Shown here one piece after another: positions 25,634-34,459 of a DNA stretch of 64,000 nt; the stretch's first letter is position 1; each line of letters opens with the position of its first letter. Source of the DNA: Blastococcus sp. TF02-8 (lineage in GTDB: Bacteria > Actinomycetota > Actinomycetes > Mycobacteriales > Geodermatophilaceae); NCBI RefSeq assembly GCF_003319175.1, contig NZ_QOHK01000001.1, positions 806,001 through 870,000 of the forward strand, read 5' to 3'. The notes under the pieces are model-generated. The model was not told the origin of the DNA. It ran no database searches and saw only the letters and a list, made by a program, of their open reading frames with translations. The position numbers were made by a program, and so were the translations under genes.

Positions 25634-26327
25634 GCACCCAGCGTGACAGAACGACTGCATCGAGTGCGTGAACCACGCCCAGCAGCACAATCCCGGCGGC
25701 CGCCCCGACCACCGCGTCGGTGACCCAGTGGTAGTTCAGCGACACCATGGCCACGCCGGTCCCGATCGGTCCCACGACGCTCAACCACCAGAAGGCCCGC
25801 TGCACCGCAGCGGGCAGGCCGTAGTGCACTGCCTGCCACCGCGCCACGCCCCACATGACGACGGCGTTCGCGACGTGCCCGGAGGGGAACGACGCCCCGT
25901 CGTCGTGGAAGAAGTAGGAGCCCGGGAAGGCCGGTGCCGTGCGTCCCGTCCCGTGCTTGATCGCGTAGACCCCGGCGGTGAGGACCGCGACCGCGAGGAG
26001 CACGCGCAGCAGTGGCAACCACGCGCCCCGACGCCACAGGAGGTAGCCGACCAGTCCGGCGAGCACCACCAGGATCGTGACCCGCCCGCCGAGCTGGGTG
26101 ACCGACCAGATCAGGGCGTAGGAGCCGGAGTCCCGCAGCCCCCAGTCGCCCACCACCTCGGACACCTGCAGGTCCAGCTGCAGCGTCAGCCCGTCGGCGA
26201 GCAGGTCGGCGGTGAGGAGGCTGCCGACCAGCAGCGCCGCGACGACCAGCCACCAGGGCGGCCGACCGACGGAGACCACGGCCGGGGTGCGGCTGACGCC
26301 GGCCTCCCGCACGGCACCCCTGGTCAC
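25617..26327 (-). CDS. PAP2-superfamily membrane phosphatase
   Basis: A 236-residue membrane phosphatase with about six spans. The three PAP2 motifs are KHGTGRTAPAF (motif 1, variant of Kx6RP), PSGH in ASFPSGHVAN (motif 2, catalytic His) and SLNYHWVTDAVVG (motif 3, variant of SRxxxxxHxxxD with Asn in place of Arg). The departures in motifs 1 and 3 are worth noting, but PSGH and the final H-xxx-D are intact. Likely substrates of the family are undecaprenyl or phosphatidic lipid phosphates. The start is placed at the GTG at 26327; an earlier start would run into hflX. An 11-base-period direct repeat lies just upstream. Confidence 0.85.
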   Translation of the reverse strand: MTRGAVREAGVSRTPAVVSVGRPPWWLVVAALLVGSLLTADLLADGLTLQLDLQVSEVVGDWGLRDSGSYALIWSVTQLGGRVTILVVLAGLVGYLLWRRGAWLPLLRVLLAVAVLTAGVYAIKHGTGRTAPAFPGSYFFHDDGASFPSGHVANAVVMWGVARWQAVHYGLPAAVQRAFWWLSVVGPIGTGVAMVSLNYHWVTDAVVGAAAGIVLLGVVHALDAVVLSRWVRVDAH

Positions 26328-26344
26328 GTCGTCACCGTACCGGC

Positions 26345-26366
26345 CCGTGACCGGACCGTGATCCGG
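26345..26366. promoter_or_regulatory. Direct-repeat element (CCGTGAC-type), copy 2
   Basis: Two CCGTGA half-sites spaced 11 bases apart lie 18-39 bases upstream of the PAP2 phosphatase start. The 22-base element is identical at 21 positions to the copy at 12219-12240. The spacing suits an OmpR-family response regulator or a similar direct-repeat binder; function inferred. Confidence 0.4.
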
Positions 26367-26382
26367 CCGACCGACGCCCCGC

Positions 26383-27834
26383 TCAGGCGGCCGGCACCGC
26401 GAACTGCGCGAGGGCCGCGGCGAGCGCGCCGTCGACCCGCGCGGTGAGCCGGGTGCCGCCACCCTCGTGCTGCTCGCTGAGCACCTCGCCGTCCCGGTGC
26501 ACCCGGGCCACCAGGTCGCCGCGCTCGTAGGGCACCAGCACGTCGACGTCCACGTCCGGGTGCGGCAACCGCTCGGCGATGAGCGCGCGCAGCTCCTCGA
26601 TGCCCAGACCGGTGCGGGCAGAGACCCAGATCGCGCCCGGCAGGGCCTGGCGCAGGGTGAGGATCGACTCCTCGTCCATCGCGTCGACCTTGTTCACCAC
26701 GATGACCTCGGGCACCGCGGAGGCGTCGATGTCCTGCAGCACCACGTGCACCGCGTTGATCTGGCCCAGCGGGTCCGGGTCCGAGCCGTCGACGACGTGC
26801 AGCAGCAGGTCGGCCGCGGCGACCTCCTCCAGCGTGGAGCGGAAGGCGTCGACCAGCTGGTGGGGCAGGTGGCGCACGAAGCCGACGGTGTCGGTGAGCG
26901 TGTACTCCCGCCCGTCGGGGCCGGTCGCCCGGCGCACCGTCGGGTCCAGGGTGGCGAACAGCGCGTTCTCCACCAGCACACCGGCGCCGGTCAGCTGGTT
27001 GAGCAGGCTGGACTTGCCGGCGTTCGTGTAGCCGGCGATGGCCACGCTGGGCACGGCGTTGCGGCCGCGACTGGAGCGCTGGGTGGCCCGGGCCGTCGCC
27101 ATGCCGGCGATCTCCCGGCGCAGCTTGCTCACCCGCGACCGGATCCGCCGCCGGTCGGTCTCGATCTTGGTCTCACCGGGGCCGCGGGTACCGATGCCGC
27201 CACCGCCGGCCACCCGACCACCGGCCTGCCGGGACATCGACTCACCCCAGCCGCGCAGGCGCGGGAGCATGTACTGCATCTGCGCCAGCTCGACCTGGGC
27301 CTTGCCCTCCCGGCTGGTGGCGTGCTGGGCGAAGATGTCGAGGATCAGCGCCGTCCGGTCGACGACCTTGACCTTGAGCACCTTCTCCAGCTGGTTGAGC
27401 TGGCCAGGAGTGAGCTCACCGTCGCAGATCACGGTGTCGGCGCCGGTCGCGGCGACGATGTCGCGGATCTCGGCGGCCTTGCCCGAGCCGACGTAGGTGG
27501 CCGCGTCGGGCTTGTCCCGCCGCTGGCTCACCGCCTCCAGCACCTCCGAGCCCGCGGTCTCGGCCAGGGCGGCGAGCTCGGCCAGCGAGCGGTCGGCGTC
27601 GTCCTGCGAGCCCTCGGTCCAGACGCCGACGAGCACGACGCGCTCGAGGCGCAGCTGCCGGTACTCGACCTCGGTGACGTCGGCGAGCTCGGTGGACAGG
27701 CCCGCGACGCGCCGGAGCGCACCACGTGCCTCGAGCGCGTAGGAGCCGGTGGTGTCGTCGGGCTCGGGGCGGTTCGGGAGCCGGGTCGAGGGCTCGGTCG
27801 GCTCCTCGAACGGGGTCTGCGGGGCGGTCGTCAT
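26383..27834 (-). CDS. hflX: Ribosome-associated GTPase HflX
   Basis: A 483-residue GTPase that rescues or splits stalled ribosomes and binds the 50S subunit. The N-terminal HflX domain contains YRQLRLERVVLVGVW and ATYVGSGKAAEIRDIV. A Gly-rich linker (RVAGGGGIGTRGPGETKIETDRRR) precedes the G domain with G1 GYTNAGKSS, G3 DTVGFVRHLP, G4 NKVDAMD and a C-terminal helical tail. The start is uncertain: the ATG at 27834 matches the usual family N terminus best, but an in-frame ATG at 27882 adds 16 residues and neither has a good ribosome binding site. It lies downstream of miaA-dapF on the same strand, the common actinobacterial order. Confidence 0.95.
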   Translation of the reverse strand: MTTAPQTPFEEPTEPSTRLPNRPEPDDTTGSYALEARGALRRVAGLSTELADVTEVEYRQLRLERVVLVGVWTEGSQDDADRSLAELAALAETAGSEVLEAVSQRRDKPDAATYVGSGKAAEIRDIVAATGADTVICDGELTPGQLNQLEKVLKVKVVDRTALILDIFAQHATSREGKAQVELAQMQYMLPRLRGWGESMSRQAGGRVAGGGGIGTRGPGETKIETDRRRIRSRVSKLRREIAGMATARATQRSSRGRNAVPSVAIAGYTNAGKSSLLNQLTGAGVLVENALFATLDPTVRRATGPDGREYTLTDTVGFVRHLPHQLVDAFRSTLEEVAAADLLLHVVDGSDPDPLGQINAVHVVLQDIDASAVPEVIVVNKVDAMDEESILTLRQALPGAIWVSARTGLGIEELRALIAERLPHPDVDVDVLVPYERGDLVARVHRDGEVLSEQHEGGGTRLTARVDGALAAALAQFAVPAA

Positions 27835-27943
27835 CGTGTCCAGCGTGGCACGGTCCTGCGAGGAGGTCACCTGAGTTGTCATCGCCGGGTACAACGCATC
27901 GCCCACCCGGCTGCATCCCGGCACGGCGGGACAACCACCGGGA

Positions 27944-28816
27944 TCAGCCGGCGAGCCACTCCGCGCACAGCTCCCCGGCCGCCACCAGCACCGCCGGGCC
28001 GGTCAGCACCGTCGTCTCCGGACCCACCTGCACCGAGAGCCGGCCGCCGGGTACGTCGACGACGACGGTGCCCTCGGAACGGTCCGCCGCGACGAGGGCG
28101 GCGTAGGCGACGGCGCAGGCCCCGGTACCGCAGGAGCGGGTCTCCCCCACCCCGCGCTCGAAGACCCGCAAGCGCACGTGGGCGCCCGGTTCGAGCACGT
28201 TGACCAGCTCGACGTTCACGCCCTCGGGGAACAGCTGCGCGTCGAACCGCGGGGGGGCGGTCAGGTCGAGGGTGTCGACGTCGACGTCGGTGATCGCGGC
28301 CAGGTGCGGATTGCCCATGGAGACGGCGAGGCCCTCGAAGGTCCGCCCGTCGAGCTCCGCGCTGCCCCGCCCGAACTCGCGCGCCGGGCCCATGTCCACC
28401 CAGTACCCGCCGTCGGGCGCCGTCCCGACCCGACGCGGCCCGCCACGGGTGCCCACCAGCAGCCCACCGTCGCAGGCGGTGCGGTCCACCAGCCCCTCGC
28501 TGATCAGCGCGTGCAGGAACAGCCGGATGCCGTTGCCGCACATCTCGGCGTAGGAACCGTCGGCGTTGCGGTGGTCCATGAACCACTCGCAGCGCTCGAG
28601 ATCCGCGCCCAGCACCGCCGGCGCATCGGGCACGTGCGCGCTGCGGACCAGCCGCAGGACGCCGTCGCCACCGAGCCCGGCGCGGCGCTCGCACAGCCGC
28701 CGCACCGTCGCCGCGTCCAGCCGGTCGCCGGGCCACACGGTGCCGTCGGGGTCGGGCAGCACCACGAAGTCGTTCTCGGTGCCGTGCCCGATCAGCACGC
28801 GGGGCGAGGAGGTCAC
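27944..28816 (-). CDS. dapF: Diaminopimelate epimerase
   Basis: A 290-residue cofactor-independent epimerase converting LL- to meso-diaminopimelate for lysine and peptidoglycan. The two catalytic cysteines lie in the conserved contexts AEMCGNGIR (about residue 92) and ETRSCGTGACA (about residue 230). The N terminus (VLIGHGTENDFVVLPD) matches actinobacterial DapF. The GTG at 28816 overlaps the miaA stop as GTGA, so the two are translationally coupled. The dapA gene of the same pathway is at the far end of the window. Confidence 0.96.
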   Translation of the reverse strand: MTSSPRVLIGHGTENDFVVLPDPDGTVWPGDRLDAATVRRLCERRAGLGGDGVLRLVRSAHVPDAPAVLGADLERCEWFMDHRNADGSYAEMCGNGIRLFLHALISEGLVDRTACDGGLLVGTRGGPRRVGTAPDGGYWVDMGPAREFGRGSAELDGRTFEGLAVSMGNPHLAAITDVDVDTLDLTAPPRFDAQLFPEGVNVELVNVLEPGAHVRLRVFERGVGETRSCGTGACAVAYAALVAADRSEGTVVVDVPGGRLSVQVGPETTVLTGPAVLVAAGELCAEWLAG

Positions 28817-29730
28817 GGCTCGATCGTACGGGCGGTGATCACCGCGGCGGCGGCGTCGACCAGGTCGGTGCGGGCGGCGTCGAACCAGGTGGTGCCCGCA
28901 TCGCGGCGGAACCAGGACCGCTGGCGCCGCACGAACCGGCGGGTGGTGGTGACGGTGCGCTCGCGCGCCTCCTCGGCGGTCAGGGTGCCGTCGAACTGCG
29001 CCAGCACCTGCGCGTAGCCGAGCGCCCGGGAGGCGGTCGACCCCTCGCGCAGTCCCTGGGCCTCCAGTGCGGCCACCTCGTCGACGAAGCCGGCCGCCCA
29101 CATGCGGTCCACCCGCAGCGCCACCCGTTCGTCGAGCTCCCCGGGCTCCCGGTCCAGCCCGATGGTCACGGCCGGGTAGTGCGGGCTGGGCTCGGGCAGC
29201 TCGGCACGGAACGGCCCGCCGGTCAGCTCGATCACCTCCAGCGCCCGCACGATCCGCCGTCCGTTGCTGGGCAGCACCGCCGCGCCCGCCGCCGGGTCCA
29301 GCTCGGCGAGCCGGGCGTGCAGCCGGTCGGGGCCGACGTCGGCGAGCTCCTGCTCCAGCCGTGCGCGGACCGCCGGGTCCGTACCGGGGAAGTCGAGCTC
29401 GTCGAGCACCGCCCGCACGTAGAGCCCGGAGCCGCCGACGAGGAACGGTGTCAGCCCCGCGGCGCGCAGCCGGTCGATCTCGGCGCGGGCGCGCAGCCGG
29501 TACTCCGCGACCGACGCCGGCTCGCGGACGTGCCACAGGTCCAGGAGGTGGTGGGGCACCCCGCCACGTTCGCCCTCGTCGGGCTTGGCGGTGCCGATGT
29601 CCATGCCCCGGTAGAGCTGCATGGAGTCGGCGTTGACCACTTCCCCGCCCAAGCGGCGGGCCAGCGCGACGGCCAGTGCCGTCTTCCCCGTGGCCGTCGG
29701 CCCCACGACGGCGACGACCGGCGGGCTCAC
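28813..29730 (-). CDS. miaA: tRNA dimethylallyltransferase
   Basis: A 305-residue enzyme that adds the isopentenyl group to A37 of tRNAs reading UNN codons. The P-loop GPTATGKTALA is at residues 10-20, followed by NADSMQLYRGMDIGTAKP, the acceptor-binding segment with GGSGLYVRAVLD, and SNGRRIVRALEV. Its product is the substrate of miaB, 2.3 kb upstream on the same strand. The GTG start overlaps the preceding gene as GTGA, and its own stop overlaps dapF, so three genes form a tightly coupled operon. Confidence 0.96.
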   Translation of the reverse strand: MSPPVVAVVGPTATGKTALAVALARRLGGEVVNADSMQLYRGMDIGTAKPDEGERGGVPHHLLDLWHVREPASVAEYRLRARAEIDRLRAAGLTPFLVGGSGLYVRAVLDELDFPGTDPAVRARLEQELADVGPDRLHARLAELDPAAGAAVLPSNGRRIVRALEVIELTGGPFRAELPEPSPHYPAVTIGLDREPGELDERVALRVDRMWAAGFVDEVAALEAQGLREGSTASRALGYAQVLAQFDGTLTAEEARERTVTTTRRFVRRQRSWFRRDAGTTWFDAARTDLVDAAAAVITARTIEP

Positions 29731-30443
29731 GCGACCACCCAGTCGGCCACCAGGTAGCCGACGCCGTAGGGGGCTGCGTCGTGGTGCAGCCGCGCCGTCA
29801 CGTGCCGTCCGGCGAAGGCCGCCCCCACGGCGCGCCAGGTGGGCACGCCCGCGGCCAGCAGCCGCTCCCCCTCGAGCGCGTCCAGAGCGGCCAGGGCAGC
29901 GGCGTCCCCCGCCGCCAGGGCCGCGGCGACGCCGGCGTCGAACGGCGCGGCGGCGTCGTCCAGGTAGCCCGGAGCCTTGAGGGTGCGGCGCGCCGATCCG
30001 TCGCCCATCGCCAGGACGCCGACCGGAGAAGGCAGGTCGTGGATCAGCTGCGCCAGGTCCTCCGGCCCCACGCCGACCCGGGTGCCGGCGAACGAGGCCT
30101 GGTCCAGCAGCCAGCCGCCGACCGTGTGCGCCGCCGGGAGCCGCGAGCCCCCCGGCCGCACCAGCCCGTCGAAGGGGATCTCCAGGTCGATACCGAATCC
30201 GCGCAGGTCACCGCGGTCGCCGTTCCCGAATCGCTCGCCGGGAGCGGCGCCGTCCCCGACGACCACCACCACCTCCGGCGCCACCTCGAGCAGGCCGGTC
30301 ACCGCCTCGGCGCAGGCGGCACGCAGCGCACGCGTCTCCGGCTCGGCCCGGCCCTCCACCGCGGGCAGCAGCAGCGGCGGGCAGGGGCAGAACGCGACGA
30401 CGGCGGACGGACGGGCCGGCCGGTTCCCGGGAGGAGAGGTCAC
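29727..30443 (-). CDS. Conserved protein resembling class III extradiol dioxygenases
   Basis: A 238-residue cytoplasmic protein found beside miaA in actinobacteria. FCPCPPLLLPAVEG near the start, EVVVVVGDG and VGVLAMGDGSARR recall the fold of LigB/Memo-type proteins. The usual His pair for iron binding is not obvious, so catalysis as a dioxygenase is doubtful. Cys and Asp residues in FCPCPP and DAAPYGVGYLVADWV may be important instead. The GTG at 30443 leaves 40 bases to the divergent DUF349 gene, and its stop overlaps miaA as GTGA. Co-translation with miaA-dapF hints at a housekeeping or RNA-related role; function unknown. Confidence 0.75.
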   Translation of the reverse strand: MTSPPGNRPARPSAVVAFCPCPPLLLPAVEGRAEPETRALRAACAEAVTGLLEVAPEVVVVVGDGAAPGERFGNGDRGDLRGFGIDLEIPFDGLVRPGGSRLPAAHTVGGWLLDQASFAGTRVGVGPEDLAQLIHDLPSPVGVLAMGDGSARRTLKAPGYLDDAAAPFDAGVAAALAAGDAAALAALDALEGERLLAAGVPTWRAVGAAFAGRHVTARLHHDAAPYGVGYLVADWVVA

Positions 30444-30483
30444 CGCAGCAGTGTGTCCGATGCGACGTGGGACACTGCCGGAC

Positions 30484-31998
30484 GTGTCGAGCACGGACAA
30501 CCCCGGCAACGGGGTGCAGCAGGCCGCTCCGCCGATTGCGGAGACCCCCGAGACGATCGCCCCGGAGGCGGAACCGACTCCTGGCAGCCCCGACGCGGTG
30601 ACCCCCGCGGCCGGGACCCCGGAGGCGCCCACCCCCGCGGACGCCGCTCTCGCCGACCCCACGGACGGCGCTCCGGCCCCGGTCCCGACGCCGCCGGCCC
30701 CCGCGCCCACGCCGTCGGCGCCCGTGCCCACGCCGTCGGCGCCGGCCCACGTGCCGACGCCCGGCACCCCGCCGGTGGAGGCCGTGGTCAGCGACCCGTC
30801 CCAGTGGGGCCGGGTCGACGAGGAGGGCACCGTCTACGTGCGCACCGCCGACGGCGAGCGCGCCGTCGGCTCGTGGCAGGCGGGCGACGCCGAGGCGGGG
30901 CTGGCCCACTACGGCCGGCGCTACGACGACCTCGCGACCGAGGTCGCCCTGCTCGAGGCACGCCTCAAGGCGCACACCGGCAACCCGGGCGAGATCAAGA
31001 GCAAGGCGCAGGAGCTGGCCGCCTCCCTCCCCACCGCTGCCGCCGTCGGCGACCTCGACGGTCTCGCCGCCCGCGCCCGCGCGATGGTGGAGGCGGCCGA
31101 GTCGGCCACCGCCGAGTTCCGGGCCGAGAAGGCGGCCGCCCGGGCCGCGCAGATCGCGCGCAAGGAGGCGCTGGCCGCGGAGGCCGAGCAGATCGGCGCC
31201 GAGTCCACCGCCTGGAAGGCCGCCGGCGACCGCCTCAAGGCGATCGTCGAGGAGTGGAAGACGATCCGCGGGATCGACCGCAAGACCGACGAGGCCCTGT
31301 GGGCGCGGTTCGCCGCCGCCCGCGACGCCTTCGGTCGCCGCCGGGGCACCCACTTCGCCCAGCTCGACGCCCAGCGGGGCGAGGCGCGCGCCGCCAAGCA
31401 GGAGCTGATCAAGGAGGCGCAGCGGCTGGCGACCTCCACCGACTGGGGTGCCACCAGCGCCGCGATGCGCTCGCTGATGGACCGCTGGAAGGCGGTCCCC
31501 CGCACCGGCCGCGACGGCGACGACGACCTGTGGAAGCAGTTCCGCGCCGCGCAGGACGTCTTCTTCACCGCGCGCACCGAGCAGGACAAGGCGCGCAACG
31601 CGGAGGAGACCGCCAACCAGCAGGCCAAGGAGGAGCTGCTGGCCGAGGCGGAGAAGGTCGACCCGTCGAAGGACCTCCGCGGCGCCCAGAACGCGCTGCG
31701 GAAGATCCAGGAGCGCTACGACGCCATCGGGCACGTGCCCCGCGGCGTGATGCGGCAGCTCGAGGACCGCATGCAGGCCGTCGAGCAGAAGGTGCGCGGC
31801 GCCGCCGACGCCGGCCGGGTCCGCACCGCGCCGGAGAACCCGATGGTCGCCTCGATGCGCGCCGCCGTCACCAAGGCCGAGGAGCAGCTGGCCAAGGCCG
31901 AGGCCGCCGGTGACGCGCGGCGGATCGACGAGGCGAAGGCGAACCTGGCGACCCGCCAGGAGTGGCTCGCCGAGGCGGAGAAGTCCGCCCGCCGGTAA
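30484..31998 (+). CDS. DUF349 repeat protein with Pro/Thr-rich N terminus
   Basis: A 504-residue cytoplasmic protein. Residues 1-100 are Pro/Ala/Thr-rich and contain a 21-base DNA tandem repeat. Residues 105-150 form a small module (WGRVDEEGTVYVRTADGERAVG). Then come helical DUF349 repeats, three clearly visible: WKAAGDRLKAIVEEWKTI, WGATSAAMRSLMDRWKAV and LRGAQNALRKIQERYDAIG. The rest is coiled coil to a basic C terminus. DUF349 proteins are widespread in actinobacteria and of uncertain role. The GTG at 30484 begins 40 bases from the divergent dioxygenase-like gene. Confidence 0.88.
   Translation: MSSTDNPGNGVQQAAPPIAETPETIAPEAEPTPGSPDAVTPAAGTPEAPTPADAALADPTDGAPAPVPTPPAPAPTPSAPVPTPSAPAHVPTPGTPPVEAVVSDPSQWGRVDEEGTVYVRTADGERAVGSWQAGDAEAGLAHYGRRYDDLATEVALLEARLKAHTGNPGEIKSKAQELAASLPTAAAVGDLDGLAARARAMVEAAESATAEFRAEKAAARAAQIARKEALAAEAEQIGAESTAWKAAGDRLKAIVEEWKTIRGIDRKTDEALWARFAAARDAFGRRRGTHFAQLDAQRGEARAAKQELIKEAQRLATSTDWGATSAAMRSLMDRWKAVPRTGRDGDDDLWKQFRAAQDVFFTARTEQDKARNAEETANQQAKEELLAEAEKVDPSKDLRGAQNALRKIQERYDAIGHVPRGVMRQLEDRMQAVEQKVRGAADAGRVRTAPENPMVASMRAAVTKAEEQLAKAEAAGDARRIDEAKANLATRQEWLAEAEKSARR
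30705..30743 (+). repeat. 21-base tandem repeat in the DUF349 gene
   Basis: An 18-base identical unit at 30705-30722 and 30726-30743 (period 21) encodes the Pro-Thr-Pro-Ser-Ala-Pro repeats of the N-terminal tail. It is in frame, so it can vary in length without loss of the protein. Confidence 0.75.
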
Positions 31999-32007
31999 CC
32001 GCTCGCA

Positions 32008-32050
32008 GCAGGAGGGGCCCCCGTCCGAACCGGACGGGGGCCCCTCCTGC
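32008..32050. terminator. Bidirectional terminator between DUF349 and miaB
   Basis: A perfect 19-base inverted repeat (32008-32026 against 32032-32050) with a five-base loop, between the two convergent stops at 31998 and 32057. Confidence 0.9.
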
Positions 32051-32056
32051 GTGCGG

Positions 32057-33532
32057 TCAGCAGCCGGTGACGACCGGCAGCGGTGCCGGGACCCCGATCT
32101 GCGGCATGCCCAGCGAGACGCCCGGCGTCGTCGGCCGCGTGCCGGCCTCGCTCGCGTCGCCCGCGCGGGTGCGGCGGTGCGACAGGAGCGGGCCGTCGGC
32201 GATGAGGTGGTGCGGCGCGGCCTCGGTGACGACGGTCTCGACGACGTCCCCGGCCCGGACGCCCTGGGCGTGCGTGAAGTGCACCAGCCGCCCGTCGCGG
32301 CCGCGGCCGGAGAGCCGGCCCCGAGCGGCGTCCTTGCTCCCCTCACCCGCGGCGACGAGCAGCTCGACCTCCCGGCCCACGAGCCGCCGGTTCTCCTCCC
32401 AGCTGATCTCGTCCTGCAGGGCGGTCAGCCGCAGGTAGCGCTCCTGCACGACCTCCTTGGGCAGCTGCCCCTCCATCTCGGCGGCCGGGGTTCCCGGGCG
32501 CTTGGAGTACTGGAAGGTGAACGCGCTGGAGAACCGGGCGGCGCGGACGACCTCCAGGGTCTGCTGGAAGTCCGCCTCGGTCTCCCCCGGGAAGCCGACG
32601 ATGATGTCGGTCGTGATCGCCGCGTCGGGCATGGCGGCGCGCACCCGGTCGATGATCCCGAGGTAGCGCTCCTGCCGGTAGGCCCGGCGCATCCGCTTCA
32701 GCACGTCGTCGGACCCCGACTGCAGCGGCATGTGCAGCTGGTGGCAGACCGCCGGCGTCTCGGCCATCGCGGCGATGACGTCGTCGGTGAACATCGCCGG
32801 GTGGGGGCTGGTGAACCGGATCCGCTCCAACCCCTCGATGCGCCCGGTGGCCCTCAGCAGGTCGGCGAAGGCGCCCCGGTCGCCGAAGTCGCTGCCGTAG
32901 CTGTTCACGTTCTGGCCGAGCAGGGTCACCTCGAGCACGCCCTGGTCGACCAGCGCCTGCACCTCGGCGAGGATCTCGCCGGGCCGGCGGTCCTTCTCCT
33001 TGCCGCGCAGCGCCGGGACGATGCAGAACGTGCAGGTGTTGTTGCACCCGACGCTGATCGAGACCCAGCCGGCGTAGGCGGAGTCCCGCTTCGCCGGGAG
33101 CGTCGAGGGGAACACCTCGAGCGCCTCGGCGATCTCGACCTGCGCCTCCTCGTTGTGCCGGGCGCGCTCGAGCAGCGCCGGCAGCGAGCCCACGTTGTGG
33201 GTGCCGAACACGACGTCGACCCACGGCGCTCGCCGCACGATCTCACCGCGGTCCTTCTGCGCCAGGCAGCCGCCGACCGCGATCTGCATCCCCGGCCGGG
33301 CGTCCTTCACCGGGCGCAGGTGCCCGAGGTTGCCGTAGAGGCGGTTGTCAGCGTTCTCGCGGACCGCGCAGGTGTTGAGGACGACGACGTCGGCGTCGTC
33401 CCCCTCCGCGGCGGCGGAGTAGCCCGCGGCCTCCAGCAGGCCGGACAGGCGCTCGGAGTCGTGCACGTTCATCTGGCACCCGTAGGTGCGCACGCGGTAG
33501 GTGCGCGGGGGTGCCTCCAGCTCGGTTCCCAT
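32057..33532 (-). CDS. miaB: tRNA-2-methylthio-N6-dimethylallyladenosine synthase
   Basis: A 491-residue radical-SAM methylthiotransferase acting on A37 of tRNA after MiaA. The N-terminal UPF0004 domain provides three cysteines (YGCQMN, NTCAVR, GGCLAQ) for the auxiliary cluster. The radical-SAM cluster motif is CNNTCTFC near residue 160, and a TRAM domain follows with [19 protein letters not shown] ~40-residue C-terminal extension is rich in Pro and Thr. The ATG at 33532 follows a GC-rich leader. It converges on the DUF349 gene across a strong terminator. Confidence 0.96.
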   Translation of the reverse strand: MGTELEAPPRTYRVRTYGCQMNVHDSERLSGLLEAAGYSAAAEGDDADVVVLNTCAVRENADNRLYGNLGHLRPVKDARPGMQIAVGGCLAQKDRGEIVRRAPWVDVVFGTHNVGSLPALLERARHNEEAQVEIAEALEVFPSTLPAKRDSAYAGWVSISVGCNNTCTFCIVPALRGKEKDRRPGEILAEVQALVDQGVLEVTLLGQNVNSYGSDFGDRGAFADLLRATGRIEGLERIRFTSPHPAMFTDDVIAAMAETPAVCHQLHMPLQSGSDDVLKRMRRAYRQERYLGIIDRVRAAMPDAAITTDIIVGFPGETEADFQQTLEVVRAARFSSAFTFQYSKRPGTPAAEMEGQLPKEVVQERYLRLTALQDEISWEENRRLVGREVELLVAAGEGSKDAARGRLSGRGRDGRLVHFTHAQGVRAGDVVETVVTEAAPHHLIADGPLLSHRRTRAGDASEAGTRPTTPGVSLGMPQIGVPAPLPVVTGC

Positions 33533-33641
33533 GACGCCCCCGAGCGTACGGCGCGCCCTTCGTTCACCCGTCCGATCGGGTAACGGAGGGTTCGTTACGT
33601 CTTCGTGATCCCACGGTGCGGGATCCGCGACCATCCGCGCC

Positions 33642-33647
33642 TAGGCT
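33642..33647 (+). promoter_or_regulatory. Probable -10 box (TAGGCT) for gluA
   Basis: TAGGCT ends eight bases before the gluA GTG, with no Shine-Dalgarno sequence between. This suggests a leaderless or nearly leaderless transcript for the glutamate operon. Confidence 0.45.
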
Positions 33648-33655
33648 CCCCCACC

Positions 33656-34411
33656 GTGACCAGCCGAACGAACGGAGAGCCTCTCGTCCGCCTGGCCGGC
33701 ATCAACAAGTGGTTCGGCGACCTGCACGTCCTGCAGGACATCGACCTGTCCATCGACCGCGGCGAGGTCGTCGTGGTCATCGGACCGTCCGGCTCGGGCA
33801 AGTCGACGCTGTGCCGCACCATCAACCGGCTCGAGGCGATCGACAGGGGCGAGATCACCATCGACGGCCAGCGGCTGCCCGAGGAGGGCAAGGAGCTCGC
33901 CCGCCTGCGCAGCGACGTCGGCATGGTGTTCCAGAGCTTCAACCTCTTCGCGCACAAGACGATCCTCGAGAACGTCACGTTGGGCCCGATCAAGGTGCGC
34001 AAGCAGTCGAAGGCCGACGCCGAGAAGCGGGCCCGCGAGCTCCTCGACCGCGTGGGCGTGGGGGCGCAGGCCGACAAGTACCCGGCCCAGCTCTCGGGCG
34101 GTCAGCAGCAGCGCGTCGCGATCGCGCGGGCGCTGGCCATGGACCCGAAGGTGATGCTCTTCGACGAGCCGACCTCCGCGCTGGACCCCGAGATGATCAA
34201 CGAGGTCCTCGACGTGATGACCTCGCTGGCCCGCGACGGCATGACGATGATCGTCGTCACCCACGAGATGGGCTTCGCCCGCCGTGCGGCCAACCGGGTC
34301 GTGTTCATGGACGGCGGCCGCGTCGTCGAGTCCGCCGAGCCCGAGACCTTCTTCACCAACCCGACGTCGGATCGCGCCAAGGACTTCCTGTCCAAGATCC
34401 TCAACCACTGA
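33656..34411 (+). CDS. gluA: Glutamate ABC transporter ATP-binding protein
   Basis: A 251-residue ATPase of the polar amino acid family. Walker A is GPSGSGKST (about residues 43-51), the Q-loop MVFQSFNLF, the signature [15 protein letters not shown], Walker [13 protein letters not shown] and the switch His in VVTHEMGF. The GTG at 33656 was chosen over the upstream ATG at 33605 because the conserved part starts right after it and TAGGCT lies eight bases upstream. It is first in a four-gene operon with binding protein and two permeases, the order of the well-known gluABCD glutamate system of Corynebacterium and relatives. Confidence 0.93.
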   Translation: MTSRTNGEPLVRLAGINKWFGDLHVLQDIDLSIDRGEVVVVIGPSGSGKSTLCRTINRLEAIDRGEITIDGQRLPEEGKELARLRSDVGMVFQSFNLFAHKTILENVTLGPIKVRKQSKADAEKRARELLDRVGVGAQADKYPAQLSGGQQQRVAIARALAMDPKVMLFDEPTSALDPEMINEVLDVMTSLARDGMTMIVVTHEMGFARRAANRVVFMDGGRVVESAEPETFFTNPTSDRAKDFLSKILNH

Positions 34412-34459
34412 ATTACGCGCACGCCACACGCGACCATCCCGATCGGAAGGACCACGCAC

